DNA of 64,000 nucleotides from Fusobacterium sp. IOR10 (GTDB lineage Bacteria; Fusobacteriota; Fusobacteriia; Fusobacteriales; Fusobacteriaceae): NCBI RefSeq assembly GCF_010367435.1, contig NZ_WJWY01000008.1, positions 1 to 64,000 of the forward strand, read 5' to 3'. Shown piece by piece: positions 50,635 to 61,012 of this stretch (position 1 is its first letter; each line of letters starts with the position of its first letter). The notes under the pieces were generated by a model. It saw only the letters and a program-made list of their open reading frames with translations, ran no database searches and was not told where the DNA came from. The position numbers and the translations under genes were made by a program.

Positions 50635-51885
50635 TTATTTAAACAATCCATTTAATGCATCATTTATTTTTTCCTTTGCCTTAGTTATTTCTTTTCCATA
50701 TTTATCTTGAATATTATTTTTTAAAGTATTGTAATAGTCAGCATCTCCACCTAAATAAATAGTAATTTTTTCTGCTAAATTAGAATCAACTACAACTTTA
50801 TTTGATTTAGGGCTGTATTTATATGTAATTGTAAAATCTTGTAGATTTTCGTTAGTTCCACCTGTTATCATTTTTATAGCTTCTTTATCTTCTAAGAAGT
50901 ATTCAGCTAATTTTTCTTCCTTTAACACTACATCTTTAATGTTAATATCCCCATCTATGAACACTTTACTTCCTTGTAGTAAAAATAATTTTTGGTTCAT
51001 ATATAGTTTTCCACCTACGTAATCACTAACACTTGGTATAGTCCCAACATCCACTCCCTTTAAAGAAGTGTCTATTTCCCCTTGTAAAGTGTATAAATTT
51101 AATTTCCCTTCTATAATACTATTTTCATCATCATTTGAAGCTGTTAAAACTATTGGTATCATTTTATTCATTCTTGTAATGTCAGTTGATATTCCCTCTA
51201 TTGTACCTGTAAAATATCTTCCAAACAACATTGTTTTAACATTGAAATTATTAATATTTACTACCCAGTCATCCTTTTTAGGAGCCTCTAAAGTTGTTTT
51301 TATATTAGCCTTTGCAGCTACATATTTTTTTAATATTTCTTGAATATATTCTGTTGAATAAGCTGATAATTTATAGTCAATATATTTATCTAGGAAGGGA
51401 GTTGTTGTTCCTAGGAATATTGATCTTGCTTTGTTACTTTGAGCTTCATTTGAAAAATTAATTTTTTCAAATATTAATTTATAGTTTTTAATAATAGAAG
51501 CTGCTAGTTCCTTTGTTTCATCTTCATTTTTTATTGTGTTTAAACCTGTTTTCCCTGTACTAGGAATTAAATATATATCACTTACATCAACATTTTCCAA
51601 GGTTATTTCCTTATCAAATATTTTTTTGTAATTGATCTTTGTTGATATATTACCTATTACAACAATGTCTGTGGAACTATTTTCTTTACTTTCAACCTTA
51701 AGACCGTTAATACTAAGTTTCTTTCCAAGTAAGCTATAAGTTGCAGTATCTATTCTCACAGGAGTTTCCAAAGAAGCTGTTAAATTTTCTTCTAAAGTTC
51801 TTTTTATAATTGCATTTTTCCCTAACAATGCCCCCATAATAATAAGTAAAACAACAATTAATATACCAGTTCTTGCTTTTTTCAT
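50635..51885 (-). CDS. AsmA-like periplasmic protein
   Basis: 416 residues. One N-terminal anchor helix (GILIVVLLIIMGALLG) is followed by a large beta-rich periplasmic part. The opening of the mature part, RTLEENLTASLETPVRID-like with the LLGKKLSINGLKVES segment, matches the AsmA/TamB/DUF748 group of envelope lipid-transport and barrel-assembly proteins. A helical Lys-rich tail (QDKYGKEITKAKEKINDALN) closes it. No catalytic motif. It is transcribed after the YibE/F-like gene by 15 bases and probably with it. A role in outer-membrane lipid homeostasis is family-level inference. Confidence 0.7.
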   Translation of the reverse strand: MKKARTGILIVVLLIIMGALLGKNAIIKRTLEENLTASLETPVRIDTATYSLLGKKLSINGLKVESKENSSTDIVVIGNISTKINYKKIFDKEITLENVDVSDIYLIPSTGKTGLNTIKNEDETKELAASIIKNYKLIFEKINFSNEAQSNKARSIFLGTTTPFLDKYIDYKLSAYSTEYIQEILKKYVAAKANIKTTLEAPKKDDWVVNINNFNVKTMLFGRYFTGTIEGISTDITRMNKMIPIVLTASNDDENSIIEGKLNLYTLQGEIDTSLKGVDVGTIPSVSDYVGGKLYMNQKLFLLQGSKVFIDGDINIKDVVLKEEKLAEYFLEDKEAIKMITGGTNENLQDFTITYKYSPKSNKVVVDSNLAEKITIYLGGDADYYNTLKNNIQDKYGKEITKAKEKINDALNGLFK

Positions 51886-51900
51886 ACATTACCTCCAATT

Positions 51901-52971
51901 TTATTTTCCCTTTGTGTAAGCATACAAATAAGAAGTTATTGGGATTACTGCAAGTATACCTATACTTCCAATTAATCCTCTTAAAATTTCTGTCCCTATA
52001 AATTCATAATTTAATATTCTGATAAATGTTAAGTCTTGTAAATTTATATAAATTATTAAAACGTCAAAAAAACTAGCTCCAATATAGGCAAGTATCAATG
52101 TATTAACCATTGTTCCCACAATATCTTTTCCTATTACTATACCTGAGGCAAATAATTCATGGGGACTTATGTCATTGAACTTTCTTTTTATTTCTGAAAG
52201 AGCTGATGATATTGACATGGCCACATCCATAACTGCTCCCATACTTCCTATTATCACCCCTGCTGAAACAAGTTCCTTTACCTTGATTCCCTTTAATAAA
52301 TCTATATAACCTATTGCTTCAACTGTTGTATAACCTGAAAATTTCATCCTATGTACAAAGTATATTGATAATATTCCTGCTACTAAAGTTCCTAAAATAC
52401 TACTGGTAATTGCAACTTTCCCCTTTTTATCAAAACCTGTAGTTAGGGATATTGTAATTCCAGATGCAAATATTGAAATTACAACTGCTAACATTATTGG
52501 AGAATATCCCTTTGCCACCATTGGTATAAATCCATAAAGTATTCCTAGTATTACAACTAACAAACTAAGTATTGCTTTTACACCCTTTAATTTAGCAAGC
52601 AATATTGTAAAGGCTACAAATAAAAATAATAGAACTCCATAATCAAATCTCTTGTCAATATCTGTTATGCAATAATCCATGTTCCCATTGTCATCTGGTT
52701 CATAGGCTAAAACCACTCTTGTGCCATTTTCCAGATCTAAGTTATATTCCTTTTGCCCGTACACAGGGGACTCCACCTTAATAATTTTATTATTAACCTT
52801 TATATTATAAAAAACCACATCTGTTATTTCTTCTCCATCAACATCAGTTTTACTAGAAATGTTGTTTTCCAAGGCTGTTCCTATTTTTCCAATAATTTTT
52901 CCACTTACATATTCTTCCCCAAAGGAAAAAGTACACATAACTATAAAAAGACCTAATAAATATTTTTTCAT
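51901..52971 (-). CDS. YibE/F-like multi-spanning membrane protein
   Basis: 356 residues. Signal-like N-terminus (MKKYLLGLFIVMCTFSFG), a soluble periplasmic part of ~95 residues (EYVSGKIIGKIGTALENNIS and a GTRVVLAYEPDDNGNMDYC segment), then eight or so membrane helices from ~residue 110. The family signature VIIGSMGAVMDVAMSISSAL near 240 and SPHELFASGIVIGKDIVGTM near 275 are well conserved. YibE/F proteins are annotated as membrane proteins of unknown transport role. A 16-codon-longer reading exists (53019), but AAAGGAGAGAGAT precedes the ATG at 52971. First gene of a two-gene unit with the AsmA-like gene. Confidence 0.85.
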   Translation of the reverse strand: MKKYLLGLFIVMCTFSFGEEYVSGKIIGKIGTALENNISSKTDVDGEEITDVVFYNIKVNNKIIKVESPVYGQKEYNLDLENGTRVVLAYEPDDNGNMDYCITDIDKRFDYGVLLFLFVAFTILLAKLKGVKAILSLLVVILGILYGFIPMVAKGYSPIMLAVVISIFASGITISLTTGFDKKGKVAITSSILGTLVAGILSIYFVHRMKFSGYTTVEAIGYIDLLKGIKVKELVSAGVIIGSMGAVMDVAMSISSALSEIKRKFNDISPHELFASGIVIGKDIVGTMVNTLILAYIGASFFDVLIIYINLQDLTFIRILNYEFIGTEILRGLIGSIGILAVIPITSYLYAYTKGK

Positions 52972-53053
52972 ATCTCTCTCCTTTTTAAATTTTATACTAC
53001 TATTATACCACCAATTCAATAATTTTAAAAAAATATCCTCAAAACTTATAATA

Positions 53054-53086
53054 AAAATTCCTCCAGCATAAAACTGGAGAAATTTT
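53054..53086 (-). terminator. Terminator after the second outer-membrane barrel gene
   Basis: Hairpin with core CTCCAG-7-CTGGAG, extended by A/T-rich arms, and a T-rich tail on the minus strand. It lies about 100 bases past the stop at 53187. Its sequence resembles the terminator at 29050-29074; between it and the gene lies an unpaired ATTCCTTCAG copy (53146-53155 region). Confidence 0.65.
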
Positions 53087-53186
53087 CATTATTATTTAGT
53101 TTTTTTATTTTTCTCCACCAACACTAGTTGACAAAAAATAAAAACTGAAGGAATAAATTTATCTATTTTTTATTACAAAGTATATT

Positions 53187-53843
53187 CTATAAATCAAAAC
53201 TATAACCAACTGATAATGTTACTTTTTCATAATCAATTGCATAATCCCCTTTAAAAACTTTAGGTGATTTTGCATCAGATTTAGTTACACCATACATTAA
53301 CTCCACTAAGAAATTATTGTATTCCACTCCTCCACCAATTGCCCAATATAAACCATCATCAATATTAATTGAAGACTTCCCAAGTGAATTTGTTAAATCT
53401 TTTTCGTTAAAATTAAATGAATAACCTAAATTAACTTTAACATAAGGTACATATAAACTATCCACATTAAATTTATATTTTGCTGTTACATAAATTGGCA
53501 TTGAATCATAAGAAGCACCTTTTATTCCACTATTAATATTTTTTCTATCTGCATTATTTTGGTAAGCTATACCTACTCCTGTTTCAAAATTAGGACTCCT
53601 TTTTTTTAATAATTCTACTGATAATTCGTATCCTATCCCATCAGTTTCGTCCCCAAGTAATTTTTTACTTGTTTTTGAATCTTTAACTAAAGTATAATTT
53701 GAATAAAGTTCTCCACCAACTTTAACATCTATACTATAACCTAATTCCTCTGCTTGTATTGTAACAGCCTCTGCAGTTGGCATAACTTCTTTAGCATATC
53801 CTAGGGATGATATAACAAATAATCCTATTAATATTTTTTTCAT
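53187..53843 (-). CDS. Small outer-membrane beta-barrel protein, paralogue of 38498-39148
   Basis: 218 residues. Signal peptide MKKILIGLFVISSLGYA, then AKEVMPTAEA as in the paralogue's AKEIMPVAEM, about eight strands (ETGVGIAYQNNADR, MPIYVTAKYKFNV, VPYVKVNLGYSFNFN, DDGLYWAIGGGVEYNNF, VTLSVGYSFDL) and the same C-terminal ending. Transcribed alone; a TATAAT lies upstream at about 53885, and GGAGGAAAA precedes the ATG. Function unknown; its twin lies 14.7 kb away on the other strand, so a duplication within this chromosomal region is likely. Confidence 0.85.
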   Translation of the reverse strand: MKKILIGLFVISSLGYAKEVMPTAEAVTIQAEELGYSIDVKVGGELYSNYTLVKDSKTSKKLLGDETDGIGYELSVELLKKRSPNFETGVGIAYQNNADRKNINSGIKGASYDSMPIYVTAKYKFNVDSLYVPYVKVNLGYSFNFNEKDLTNSLGKSSINIDDGLYWAIGGGVEYNNFLVELMYGVTKSDAKSPKVFKGDYAIDYEKVTLSVGYSFDL

Positions 53844-53936
53844 TTTTCCTCCATAATCATTTTTTTATTTACTATTAAACGTATTATATCAAAAAAATAT
53901 TAATTATTTGTTAATCATTTCTTAATATTTTCTTAT

Positions 53937-55922
53937 TTATATATATTCTTTATTTGTTAATATGGTACTTGAAAGAGGTCTAAGATGAAGTTTTAATTTT
54001 CCATTATTTAGCACAATCTTTTCCTTTGTTTTATAATTATATAGTTCTTCACATTCTAAACTATCTAGGGATACATCAAAATAATTAATTGGATGTCTAT
54101 TTATAACAACAAGGGCGTAGTCATCTTCATATTTACGAATAACTCCATATGCATCTTCCCCTAGTTCCAGTTGTTTAAATTCACCTATTGAAAACATCTT
54201 ACTTGATTTTCTAAGGTTAATTAGATTTTTGTACATGCTTTCAATTTCTTTATCCTCATGTCCCCAAGGGTAAGTTCTTCTATTATCTGGATCCTTTCCC
54301 CCTGGAACTCCAACTTCATCCCCATAATAAATTAAAGGAACTCCTGGAAAAACCATTTGCATTGTTACCATAAGGTTTAATATTCTATCCCCTATAATTT
54401 CAGATAAATGATCTTGAGTCAATATTTTTTCCCTATGCAATTCCTTTCTATAAATCTCATCTTGAATGTATGTAGCTACCTTTTCACATACAGTTATTAT
54501 TCTTTCAATGTCGTGGGAACCTAACATATTTGTAAGTGCGTAAAAGTTTTCCTTAGGATAATTTTCCCTCATATTTTCAAATAGCATCACTAATTTCTTA
54601 GTATCAAACTTATTTGAAAAATAATCTATGAATATTTTCTTAAAGGAATAGTTAGTTACAGAATCTAACTGTCTTCCCTTCATATACCCTCTTCTTTTAT
54701 CATAACTTATTTTATTTGTTGCATCTTCCCAAACCTCACCTAGAATAACAGAATCCTTATCCAGTTCATGGCATTTTTCCCTTAGTTTCACTAAAAATTC
54801 AGATGGAAGTTCATCTGCAACATCTAGTCTCCAACCTTTAACTCCTAATTTCATCCAGTGGGCAATCACACTGTCCTCTGCTTCTATTATATAGTCAACA
54901 AAGGATGGAGTCTTTTCATTTACACAGGGCAAATCCTTAACTCCCCACCAACATTCATATTCATCAGGATATTTTTCAAATTTATACCAATCATAATAGT
55001 AAGATCCCACAGAATTATAGGCTCCAATTGAATCATAATTGGAATATCTGTTGAAATATTTACTATCCCTTCCAGTGTGATTGAACACACCATCTAGCAT
55101 AATATTCATTCCCTTATCCTTAGCCTTTATAACTAAACTTTTAAAATCCTCTTCAGTTCCCAGTACTTCATCAATTTTCTTATAGTCCCCAGTGTCATAT
55201 CTATGGTTACTAGTTGCTTTGAATATTGGATTTAAATAGATTAAATTAGCTCCTAAATCCTTAATATAGTCTAGTTTTTTCTCAATACCCTTTAAATTTC
55301 CCCCGTAAAAATCCCAACGTATAATTTCCATTTTTTCATTTCTAATATAAAATGGAGTATCTCCCCATTTCCCATATATAAATGAATTTTTCTTGGGACT
55401 GTTTATATGTCTATCTCCATTTCCATTGAAAAATCTATCTGGAAATATTTGATATATAATTGATTCCTTATACCAATCAGGGGTTTTATTATCCTCATAG
55501 TATGTTGTTATTTGATACTTTTTAGGATTATTCTTATATACTTGTCCAATACCACCAAGTTCACTTTGGTTATTTCCATAAAATTTAGTAGTTCCATCTT
55601 GTAAAATAATTTCAAATGTATAAAATAATAATTCTGCCTTGTTACAAGCTCTAAATTTACAAACATAGGCGCTGTAACTTTCATCCTTATTATCCCCTTG
55701 TAATTTCATTTCAATAGCTTTAATTATTTGATTATATGGATCTTCATCAATGTCCTTTCCCAGTTTTAAAAAGACATTTTTAACAGGTGCATTTTTATTT
55801 ATCTTTATTCTAATTTCAATATCACAGTTACAAGACACTGCACCATAGGGAGATTTAAAATTTATATCTTGAGAATTGTATTTAATATAACTATCATTCC
55901 ATTTAAAACTTAAATATTCCAT
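53937..55922 (-). CDS. GH13 alpha-amylase-family enzyme (neopullulanase/maltodextrin glucosidase type)
   Basis: 661 residues. N-terminal beta domain of CBM34 type (~1-135) before the TIM barrel, which opens YQIFPDRFFNGNGD near 155. Catalytic residues: the nucleophile Asp in GWRLDVADEL near 355, the acid/base Glu in ILGEVWEDA near 388, and the Asp in LGSHDIERI near 468. The second conserved His is in DGVFNHTGRD. The combination of CBM34 and HYDTGDYKKIDEVLG fits neopullulanase-type maltodextrin enzymes rather than a debranching GlgX. No signal peptide, so cytoplasmic; probably degrades maltodextrins produced by GlgP action. Last gene of the glycogen operon, 8 bases after glgP. Confidence 0.88.
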   Translation of the reverse strand: MEYLSFKWNDSYIKYNSQDINFKSPYGAVSCNCDIEIRIKINKNAPVKNVFLKLGKDIDEDPYNQIIKAIEMKLQGDNKDESYSAYVCKFRACNKAELLFYTFEIILQDGTTKFYGNNQSELGGIGQVYKNNPKKYQITTYYEDNKTPDWYKESIIYQIFPDRFFNGNGDRHINSPKKNSFIYGKWGDTPFYIRNEKMEIIRWDFYGGNLKGIEKKLDYIKDLGANLIYLNPIFKATSNHRYDTGDYKKIDEVLGTEEDFKSLVIKAKDKGMNIMLDGVFNHTGRDSKYFNRYSNYDSIGAYNSVGSYYYDWYKFEKYPDEYECWWGVKDLPCVNEKTPSFVDYIIEAEDSVIAHWMKLGVKGWRLDVADELPSEFLVKLREKCHELDKDSVILGEVWEDATNKISYDKRRGYMKGRQLDSVTNYSFKKIFIDYFSNKFDTKKLVMLFENMRENYPKENFYALTNMLGSHDIERIITVCEKVATYIQDEIYRKELHREKILTQDHLSEIIGDRILNLMVTMQMVFPGVPLIYYGDEVGVPGGKDPDNRRTYPWGHEDKEIESMYKNLINLRKSSKMFSIGEFKQLELGEDAYGVIRKYEDDYALVVINRHPINYFDVSLDSLECEELYNYKTKEKIVLNNGKLKLHLRPLSSTILTNKEYI

Positions 55923-55930
55923 AGCTCCAC

Positions 55931-58375
55931 CTACATTTCAACTTTTCTAGGTTTTATATTCCAAATTTCATCTGCGTATTTCTTAATTGTGTTGTCTGAG
56001 GAAAATATACCTGAATTTCCAATATTTATCAAACACATTTTAACCCATTTATCCTGATCTTTATATAGTTCATTTATTCTTTCTTGAGCCTTTACATAGG
56101 AATCAAAATCTTTAAATACAAAGAACTCATCATTTGTATTGAATAAATTGTCAACTATAATGTCAAATTCATGTTTGTCAGCATTATAATAACCATCTTT
56201 CATTTGATCTATTATTTTTTGCAATCTAGGATCATTATCAAATACTTCCTTAGCACTATATCCACCATTTTCATAGTAGTTCATTACTTCCTCTGCTGTA
56301 AGTCCAAATACAACAATATTATCCCTTCCAACAGCCTTATCTATTTCAACATTTGCCCCATCTAAAGTTGCTAGGGTAATTGCTCCATTCATCATAAACT
56401 TCATGTTTCCTGTTCCTGAAGCTTCCTTTGAAGCTGTTGAAATTTGTTCACTAACATCCCCTGCAGGAATTATTTTTTCAGCTAGGGTAACACCATAGTT
56501 TGATAAAAATACTACTTTTATCTTTCCATTTATGCTCTTGTCATTATTTATTTTATCTGCAACTGTATTTATAAGTTTTATTATTTTCTTAGCTAAATAA
56601 TAAGCTGGTGCTGCCTTTGCTCCAAAGAAGAAAGTTCTAGGAACAATATCCATATTTGGATTTTCCTTTAATTGGTTGTATAAATTCATTATATTAAATA
56701 AATTTAATAATTGACGTTTATAAGCATGTAGTCTTTTTACTTGAATATCATAAATTGAGTTTGGATCAATTTCAATATCACAAGTTTCCTTAACAAATTT
56801 TGCTAGTTCAACTTTTTTATTGTATTTAATATCAGCAATTTTTTTTAGATATTTTTTATCATTTACATGGGGAAGTAATTTACACATTTTCATAGTATCA
56901 GTTACCCAAGATTTATCCCCAACAACTTCAACCATTAGATCAGCTAGTTCTGGATTTGCTTGAATCAACCATCTTCTGTGAGTTATTCCATTTGTCTTAT
57001 TGTTAAATCTTTCAGGGTACATTTCATAAAAATCCTTTAGCTCCCTGTGTTTTAATATTTCAGTATGTAACCAAGCAACTCCATTTATAGAGTGGGAACC
57101 TACTATGGCTAAATTAGCCATTTTTATTTTATTATCTTTGATAATTGCCATATTTGCAATTTTATTCCAGTCTCCATAGTATTTTTTAGCCACTTCTAGG
57201 GAGAATCTTCTATTGATTTCTTCTATTATCATGTAAATTCTAGGAAGTAAATTTTTAAATATATCCACTGACCATTTTTCCAAAGCCTCTGCCATTATAG
57301 TGTGATTTGTGTAAGCTAGGGTTTTTGTTGTTATTCTCCAAGCTTCATCCCAGTCTAAATTATACTGATCTAATAATATTCTCATAAGCTCTGCAACTGC
57401 AACTGCTGGATGAGTATCATTAATATGAATTCCTATGTAATTGTGAAACTCATTAATAGGTTCTCCTATTTTATCAAATCTTCTAACAATAGCTTGAATT
57501 CCAGCACTTACTAGAAAATACTCTTGTTTTAATCTAAGTCTTCTTCCAACTTCTCCAGAATCATCAGGATATAATACTTGGGAAATTTCTTCCACAGCAT
57601 ATTTTTTTTCCAAATGCTCTATATATTCTCCCCTTCTAAGAGTTGATAAATCTATATCACCATCTACCATTTCAGCGTTCCAAAGTCTTAGGGTATTTAC
57701 ATTTCCTGTTCCATAACCTGAGACAGGTACATCATATGGTATTGCAAGTATTGTTTCTTCATTTTCATAAACTGGTTTAAGGGCATCTCCTTCCTTTACA
57801 AGGTATACATTCCCACCAAATTTAACTTCTATTTTTTTACTTGGTTTTCTTATTTCCCAAACAAAATCCTTTTTCAACCAATCATCTAGTTTTTCAACTT
57901 GATAACCATTTTCTATTTTTTGTTTAAATAGTCCATGTTTAAAACGTATTCCATTACCATGGGCTGGAAGGGAAAGGGAAGCCATGGAATCTATGAAACC
58001 TGCAGCTAGTCTTCCAAGTCCACCATTTCCAAGACCTGCATCTGCCTCTTGACTTACAAGTTCTCTAAAATTTATTCCCATTTCTTCTAGGGCGTCTTCA
58101 CATATGTCTCTTATTCCTAAATTTATTAAATTTGATTCTAATAATCTTCCTATTAAAAATTCCATAGAAAAATAATATACTTGTTTTACCCTGTCCTCTC
58201 TATAGGCTTTATTTGTCTTATATAATCTTTCAGACAAATAGTCTTTAATTAGTTTCCCCAAAGCTAAATATTTATGTTCCAAAGAAGCTTCTTCCACATC
58301 TTCTGCAAATGTAAATTCAAGTCTCTTTTTATAATCTTCTTTTATTTTTTCCTTTGTTATATTCAAAATCACCAA
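55931..58375 (-). CDS. glgP: Glycogen/maltodextrin phosphorylase
   Basis: Releases glucose-1-phosphate from glycogen. 814 residues, GT35 family. YYFSMEFLIGRLLESNLINL near residue 67, DAGLGNGGLGRLAAGFIDS near 115 (Gly-loop), and the PLP lysine in EASGTGNMKFMMNGAITL near 655 are diagnostic. Length and motifs are complete. No ATG is available at the start: AAGGAG is followed by TTG, GTG and another TTG nine bases further on (58366), which best fits the spacing. The coordinates given use the longest form. Preceded by glgA and followed by the GH13 gene. Confidence 0.94.
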   Translation of the reverse strand: MVILNITKEKIKEDYKKRLEFTFAEDVEEASLEHKYLALGKLIKDYLSERLYKTNKAYREDRVKQVYYFSMEFLIGRLLESNLINLGIRDICEDALEEMGINFRELVSQEADAGLGNGGLGRLAAGFIDSMASLSLPAHGNGIRFKHGLFKQKIENGYQVEKLDDWLKKDFVWEIRKPSKKIEVKFGGNVYLVKEGDALKPVYENEETILAIPYDVPVSGYGTGNVNTLRLWNAEMVDGDIDLSTLRRGEYIEHLEKKYAVEEISQVLYPDDSGEVGRRLRLKQEYFLVSAGIQAIVRRFDKIGEPINEFHNYIGIHINDTHPAVAVAELMRILLDQYNLDWDEAWRITTKTLAYTNHTIMAEALEKWSVDIFKNLLPRIYMIIEEINRRFSLEVAKKYYGDWNKIANMAIIKDNKIKMANLAIVGSHSINGVAWLHTEILKHRELKDFYEMYPERFNNKTNGITHRRWLIQANPELADLMVEVVGDKSWVTDTMKMCKLLPHVNDKKYLKKIADIKYNKKVELAKFVKETCDIEIDPNSIYDIQVKRLHAYKRQLLNLFNIMNLYNQLKENPNMDIVPRTFFFGAKAAPAYYLAKKIIKLINTVADKINNDKSINGKIKVVFLSNYGVTLAEKIIPAGDVSEQISTASKEASGTGNMKFMMNGAITLATLDGANVEIDKAVGRDNIVVFGLTAEEVMNYYENGGYSAKEVFDNDPRLQKIIDQMKDGYYNADKHEFDIIVDNLFNTNDEFFVFKDFDSYVKAQERINELYKDQDKWVKMCLINIGNSGIFSSDNTIKKYADEIWNIKPRKVEM

Positions 58376-58401
58376 CTCCTTATGTGAACATTTACCTTAA
58401 A

Positions 58402-59838
58402 CTAATCTTCTTTTAATTTTTTGTAAATATCTCTATATTTTTTAGCTGATTCTTTCCAACTAATTTCTGACCTCATTGCATTTTTTTCAATTCCAAGCCA
58501 TTCTTTTTTATTTTTAAATGTTTCCATAGCAAGTTTAATTACATGTAGCATGTCATGGGCATTGTAATTTGTAAATGAGAATCCATTTCCTGTTTTTTTC
58601 TTGTGATCATAGGCTTGTACAGTATCGCGTAATCCCCCAGTTTCCCTAACAATTGGAACAGTTCCATATCTCAGAGCTATAAGTTGTCCAATTCCACAAG
58701 GCTCAAATTGTGAAGGCATTAAGAACATATCTGAACCAGCGTAAACTCTTCTTGCCACTGATTCATTAAATCCAATGTATGCTTTTACTTTATTTGGATA
58801 TTTATTACCATAGTAATTAAATAAATCCTCATACATTTCATCTCCAGTTCCCACAACAATAAGTTGTAAATCCAAAGAGATTATATCTTCTATTACACCT
58901 TTAACTAGGTCAAGTCCCTTTTGTCCAACTAATCTAGTTATCATTCCCATAACAGGAATATCTTTATCAACTGGTAGACCCATTTCCTTTTGTAATGCCT
59001 CTTTGTTTATCACTTTATTTTTCATAGTTGTAATTCCATATTCCTTGAAAAGATTTTTATCTTTTCTTGGATTATATTCACTGTAGTCTATTCCATTTAC
59101 AATTCCATAAAGTTTATAGTCTATACCATTTAACAGTCCATCTAAATTTTCTCCAAAATATGGAGTTTTGATTTCCTCTGCATAGGTTTTACTAACTGTA
59201 GTAACAATGTCTGAATATATTAATCCACCCTTAATAAAGGATACTCCATCATAAAATTTCAATTTTTCCTCAGTGAAGTATGAATTATCAAGACCTAATA
59301 GCTCCCCTAAAATAGTTTTGGAAAAAATTCCTTGATATTTTAAATTATGTATTGTAAATAGAGTTCTTATTTTTTGATATCTAACATCATATCTATAAAA
59401 AGCATCTAATAAAACTGGAACCATACCTGAATGCCAGTCATTACAATGGATAACATCAGGAATAAATCCATCCATATGTTTTATTGACTCTAGTACTCCC
59501 CTTGAGAAGAAAGAAAAAATTTCCCCATCGTCAAAATGTCCATAGGGCTCATTTCTTTTGAAATAATACTCATTATCCATAAAATAAAAATCTACCCCAT
59601 CATATTTTAAATGGTATAGTCCACAATACTGATTTCTCCATCCAACTGGAACTGTAAACTCCCCTACCTTATCCATTTTCTCCGTATACTCAGAGGATAT
59701 TTTCTTATACTTTGGTATAATTACCCTAATATCCACCTTGGATTTTTTTAAAGCCTTTGGCAACGAATGAGCTACATCTGCAAGCCCTCCAGTTTTTATA
59801 AATGGGGCTGCCTCAGAAGCTACAAATAATATTTTCAT
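58402..59838 (-). CDS. glgA: Glycogen synthase (ADP-glucose)
   Basis: Elongates alpha-1,4-glucan from ADP-glucose. 478 residues, GT5. N-terminal KILFVASEAAPFIKTGGLAD has the KTGGL ADP-glucose-binding motif; HCNDWHSGMVPVLL near 130; ITRLVGQKGLDLVKGVIEDI near 300; and the C-terminal QFEPCGIGQLIALRYGTVPI with RETGGLRDTV near 395 are all present. AGGGGGTAATAAAA precedes the ATG. It lies between glgD and glgP in the operon. Confidence 0.95.
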   Translation of the reverse strand: MKILFVASEAAPFIKTGGLADVAHSLPKALKKSKVDIRVIIPKYKKISSEYTEKMDKVGEFTVPVGWRNQYCGLYHLKYDGVDFYFMDNEYYFKRNEPYGHFDDGEIFSFFSRGVLESIKHMDGFIPDVIHCNDWHSGMVPVLLDAFYRYDVRYQKIRTLFTIHNLKYQGIFSKTILGELLGLDNSYFTEEKLKFYDGVSFIKGGLIYSDIVTTVSKTYAEEIKTPYFGENLDGLLNGIDYKLYGIVNGIDYSEYNPRKDKNLFKEYGITTMKNKVINKEALQKEMGLPVDKDIPVMGMITRLVGQKGLDLVKGVIEDIISLDLQLIVVGTGDEMYEDLFNYYGNKYPNKVKAYIGFNESVARRVYAGSDMFLMPSQFEPCGIGQLIALRYGTVPIVRETGGLRDTVQAYDHKKKTGNGFSFTNYNAHDMLHVIKLAMETFKNKKEWLGIEKNAMRSEISWKESAKKYRDIYKKLKED

Positions 59839-59868
59839 TTTTATTACCCCCTGTATAAAATTTAATGT

Positions 59869-60990
59869 TTATTTTTCATATCTAGTTAATTCCTTTTCTA
59901 TTACCAAGGGATATAGTTCACTTCCCTTAAGTTCTGTTCCCTCTGACAAGGTAACATTTTTATCTAAAATTACATTTTTTAGTTTAACACCACTTTTTAT
60001 AGTGCAATTTTGTAATATTATACTGTTTTCAATATAAGCTCCCTCTTCTATAACTACACTTCTTGAGATTATACTTTTTTTAACTTCACCTTTTATTTTA
60101 CAACCATTTGCAATTAAAGCATTTGAAACCTTTGATGTTTCATAGTATTCTGTTGGGGAAGAATCCTTTGACTTACTATATACTGGATTTTCCTCATCGA
60201 AAAATAATTCCTTTGTTGTTTCAACTGACAACATATCCATGTTAGTTTTGAAATATGAAAGTAAAGAGTTAACCACACCTAAATAACCAGTGTATTCATA
60301 ACCTTTTATATTTAATTTTCCAATTTGTTCATATATTATAGAAGTTGAATTACGAGAATAATTTATGTAAGAACATTTTTCAATTAGATCTAACAATAGT
60401 TCTTTACTTAAAATAAACATCTCCATTGAAATATTTGCTTTTTTATCCTTCCCTTGATTTCTATGAACTCCTTCTATAGTTCCATCTCCATTAAAGTCAA
60501 ATACTCCTAGATCTAAATATTCACTGTCAGCTGTATTAACTTTCTTATAAACTGCTGTTATATCAGCCCCTGAACTTTCATGTTTGTCCATTGCTTTTTT
60601 TAAATCAAAGCTTGATATTAAGTGAGTTGAAGAAATTACTACATTTTCTTCCTTTGATTTAACTAAATACTCTATATTATCCTTTAACATTTTAATATCA
60701 TAAGTTAAACGTTCCTTTGCAGTATCACTGAAAACAAATATTCCACCGTGCCTTCTATTTAAATCCCAAGCTCTACCAGTTCCAACATGGTCCCTTAAAG
60801 ATCTTGAATCACTTTCTGCTAAAACTGCAATTGTAGTTATCCCTGCATTTACCATATTAGATAAAACAAAGTCTATAACTCTATATTTTCCCCCTAGAGG
60901 AATTGCTCCTATTGATCTATGAGCAGCTAACCTTCTAAGATCATCTCTATTTTCTGTGGCACTGATTATACCTAAATATCTTTTTTCCAT
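59869..60990 (-). CDS. glgD: GlgD, ADP-glucose pyrophosphorylase partner subunit
   Basis: 373 residues, GlgC-like fold without its full active site. Instead of GGxGxRL, the N-terminus has SATENRDDLRRLAAHRS. The N-terminal nucleotidyltransferase domain continues with AIPLGGKYRVIDFVLSNMVN and the C-terminus is a left-handed beta-helix (SRSVVIEEGAYIENSIILQN). In Firmicutes GlgD forms an active hetero-oligomer with GlgC and relieves the need for allosteric activation. The gene follows glgC by 22 bases, and AGGGAGATAAACTT precedes the ATG. GlgC/GlgD pairs are typical of the low-GC Gram-positive bacteria and fusobacteria. Confidence 0.93.
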   Translation of the reverse strand: MEKRYLGIISATENRDDLRRLAAHRSIGAIPLGGKYRVIDFVLSNMVNAGITTIAVLAESDSRSLRDHVGTGRAWDLNRRHGGIFVFSDTAKERLTYDIKMLKDNIEYLVKSKEENVVISSTHLISSFDLKKAMDKHESSGADITAVYKKVNTADSEYLDLGVFDFNGDGTIEGVHRNQGKDKKANISMEMFILSKELLLDLIEKCSYINYSRNSTSIIYEQIGKLNIKGYEYTGYLGVVNSLLSYFKTNMDMLSVETTKELFFDEENPVYSKSKDSSPTEYYETSKVSNALIANGCKIKGEVKKSIISRSVVIEEGAYIENSIILQNCTIKSGVKLKNVILDKNVTLSEGTELKGSELYPLVIEKELTRYEK

Positions 60991-61012
60991 AAGTTTATCT
61001 CCCTTCTAAAAT

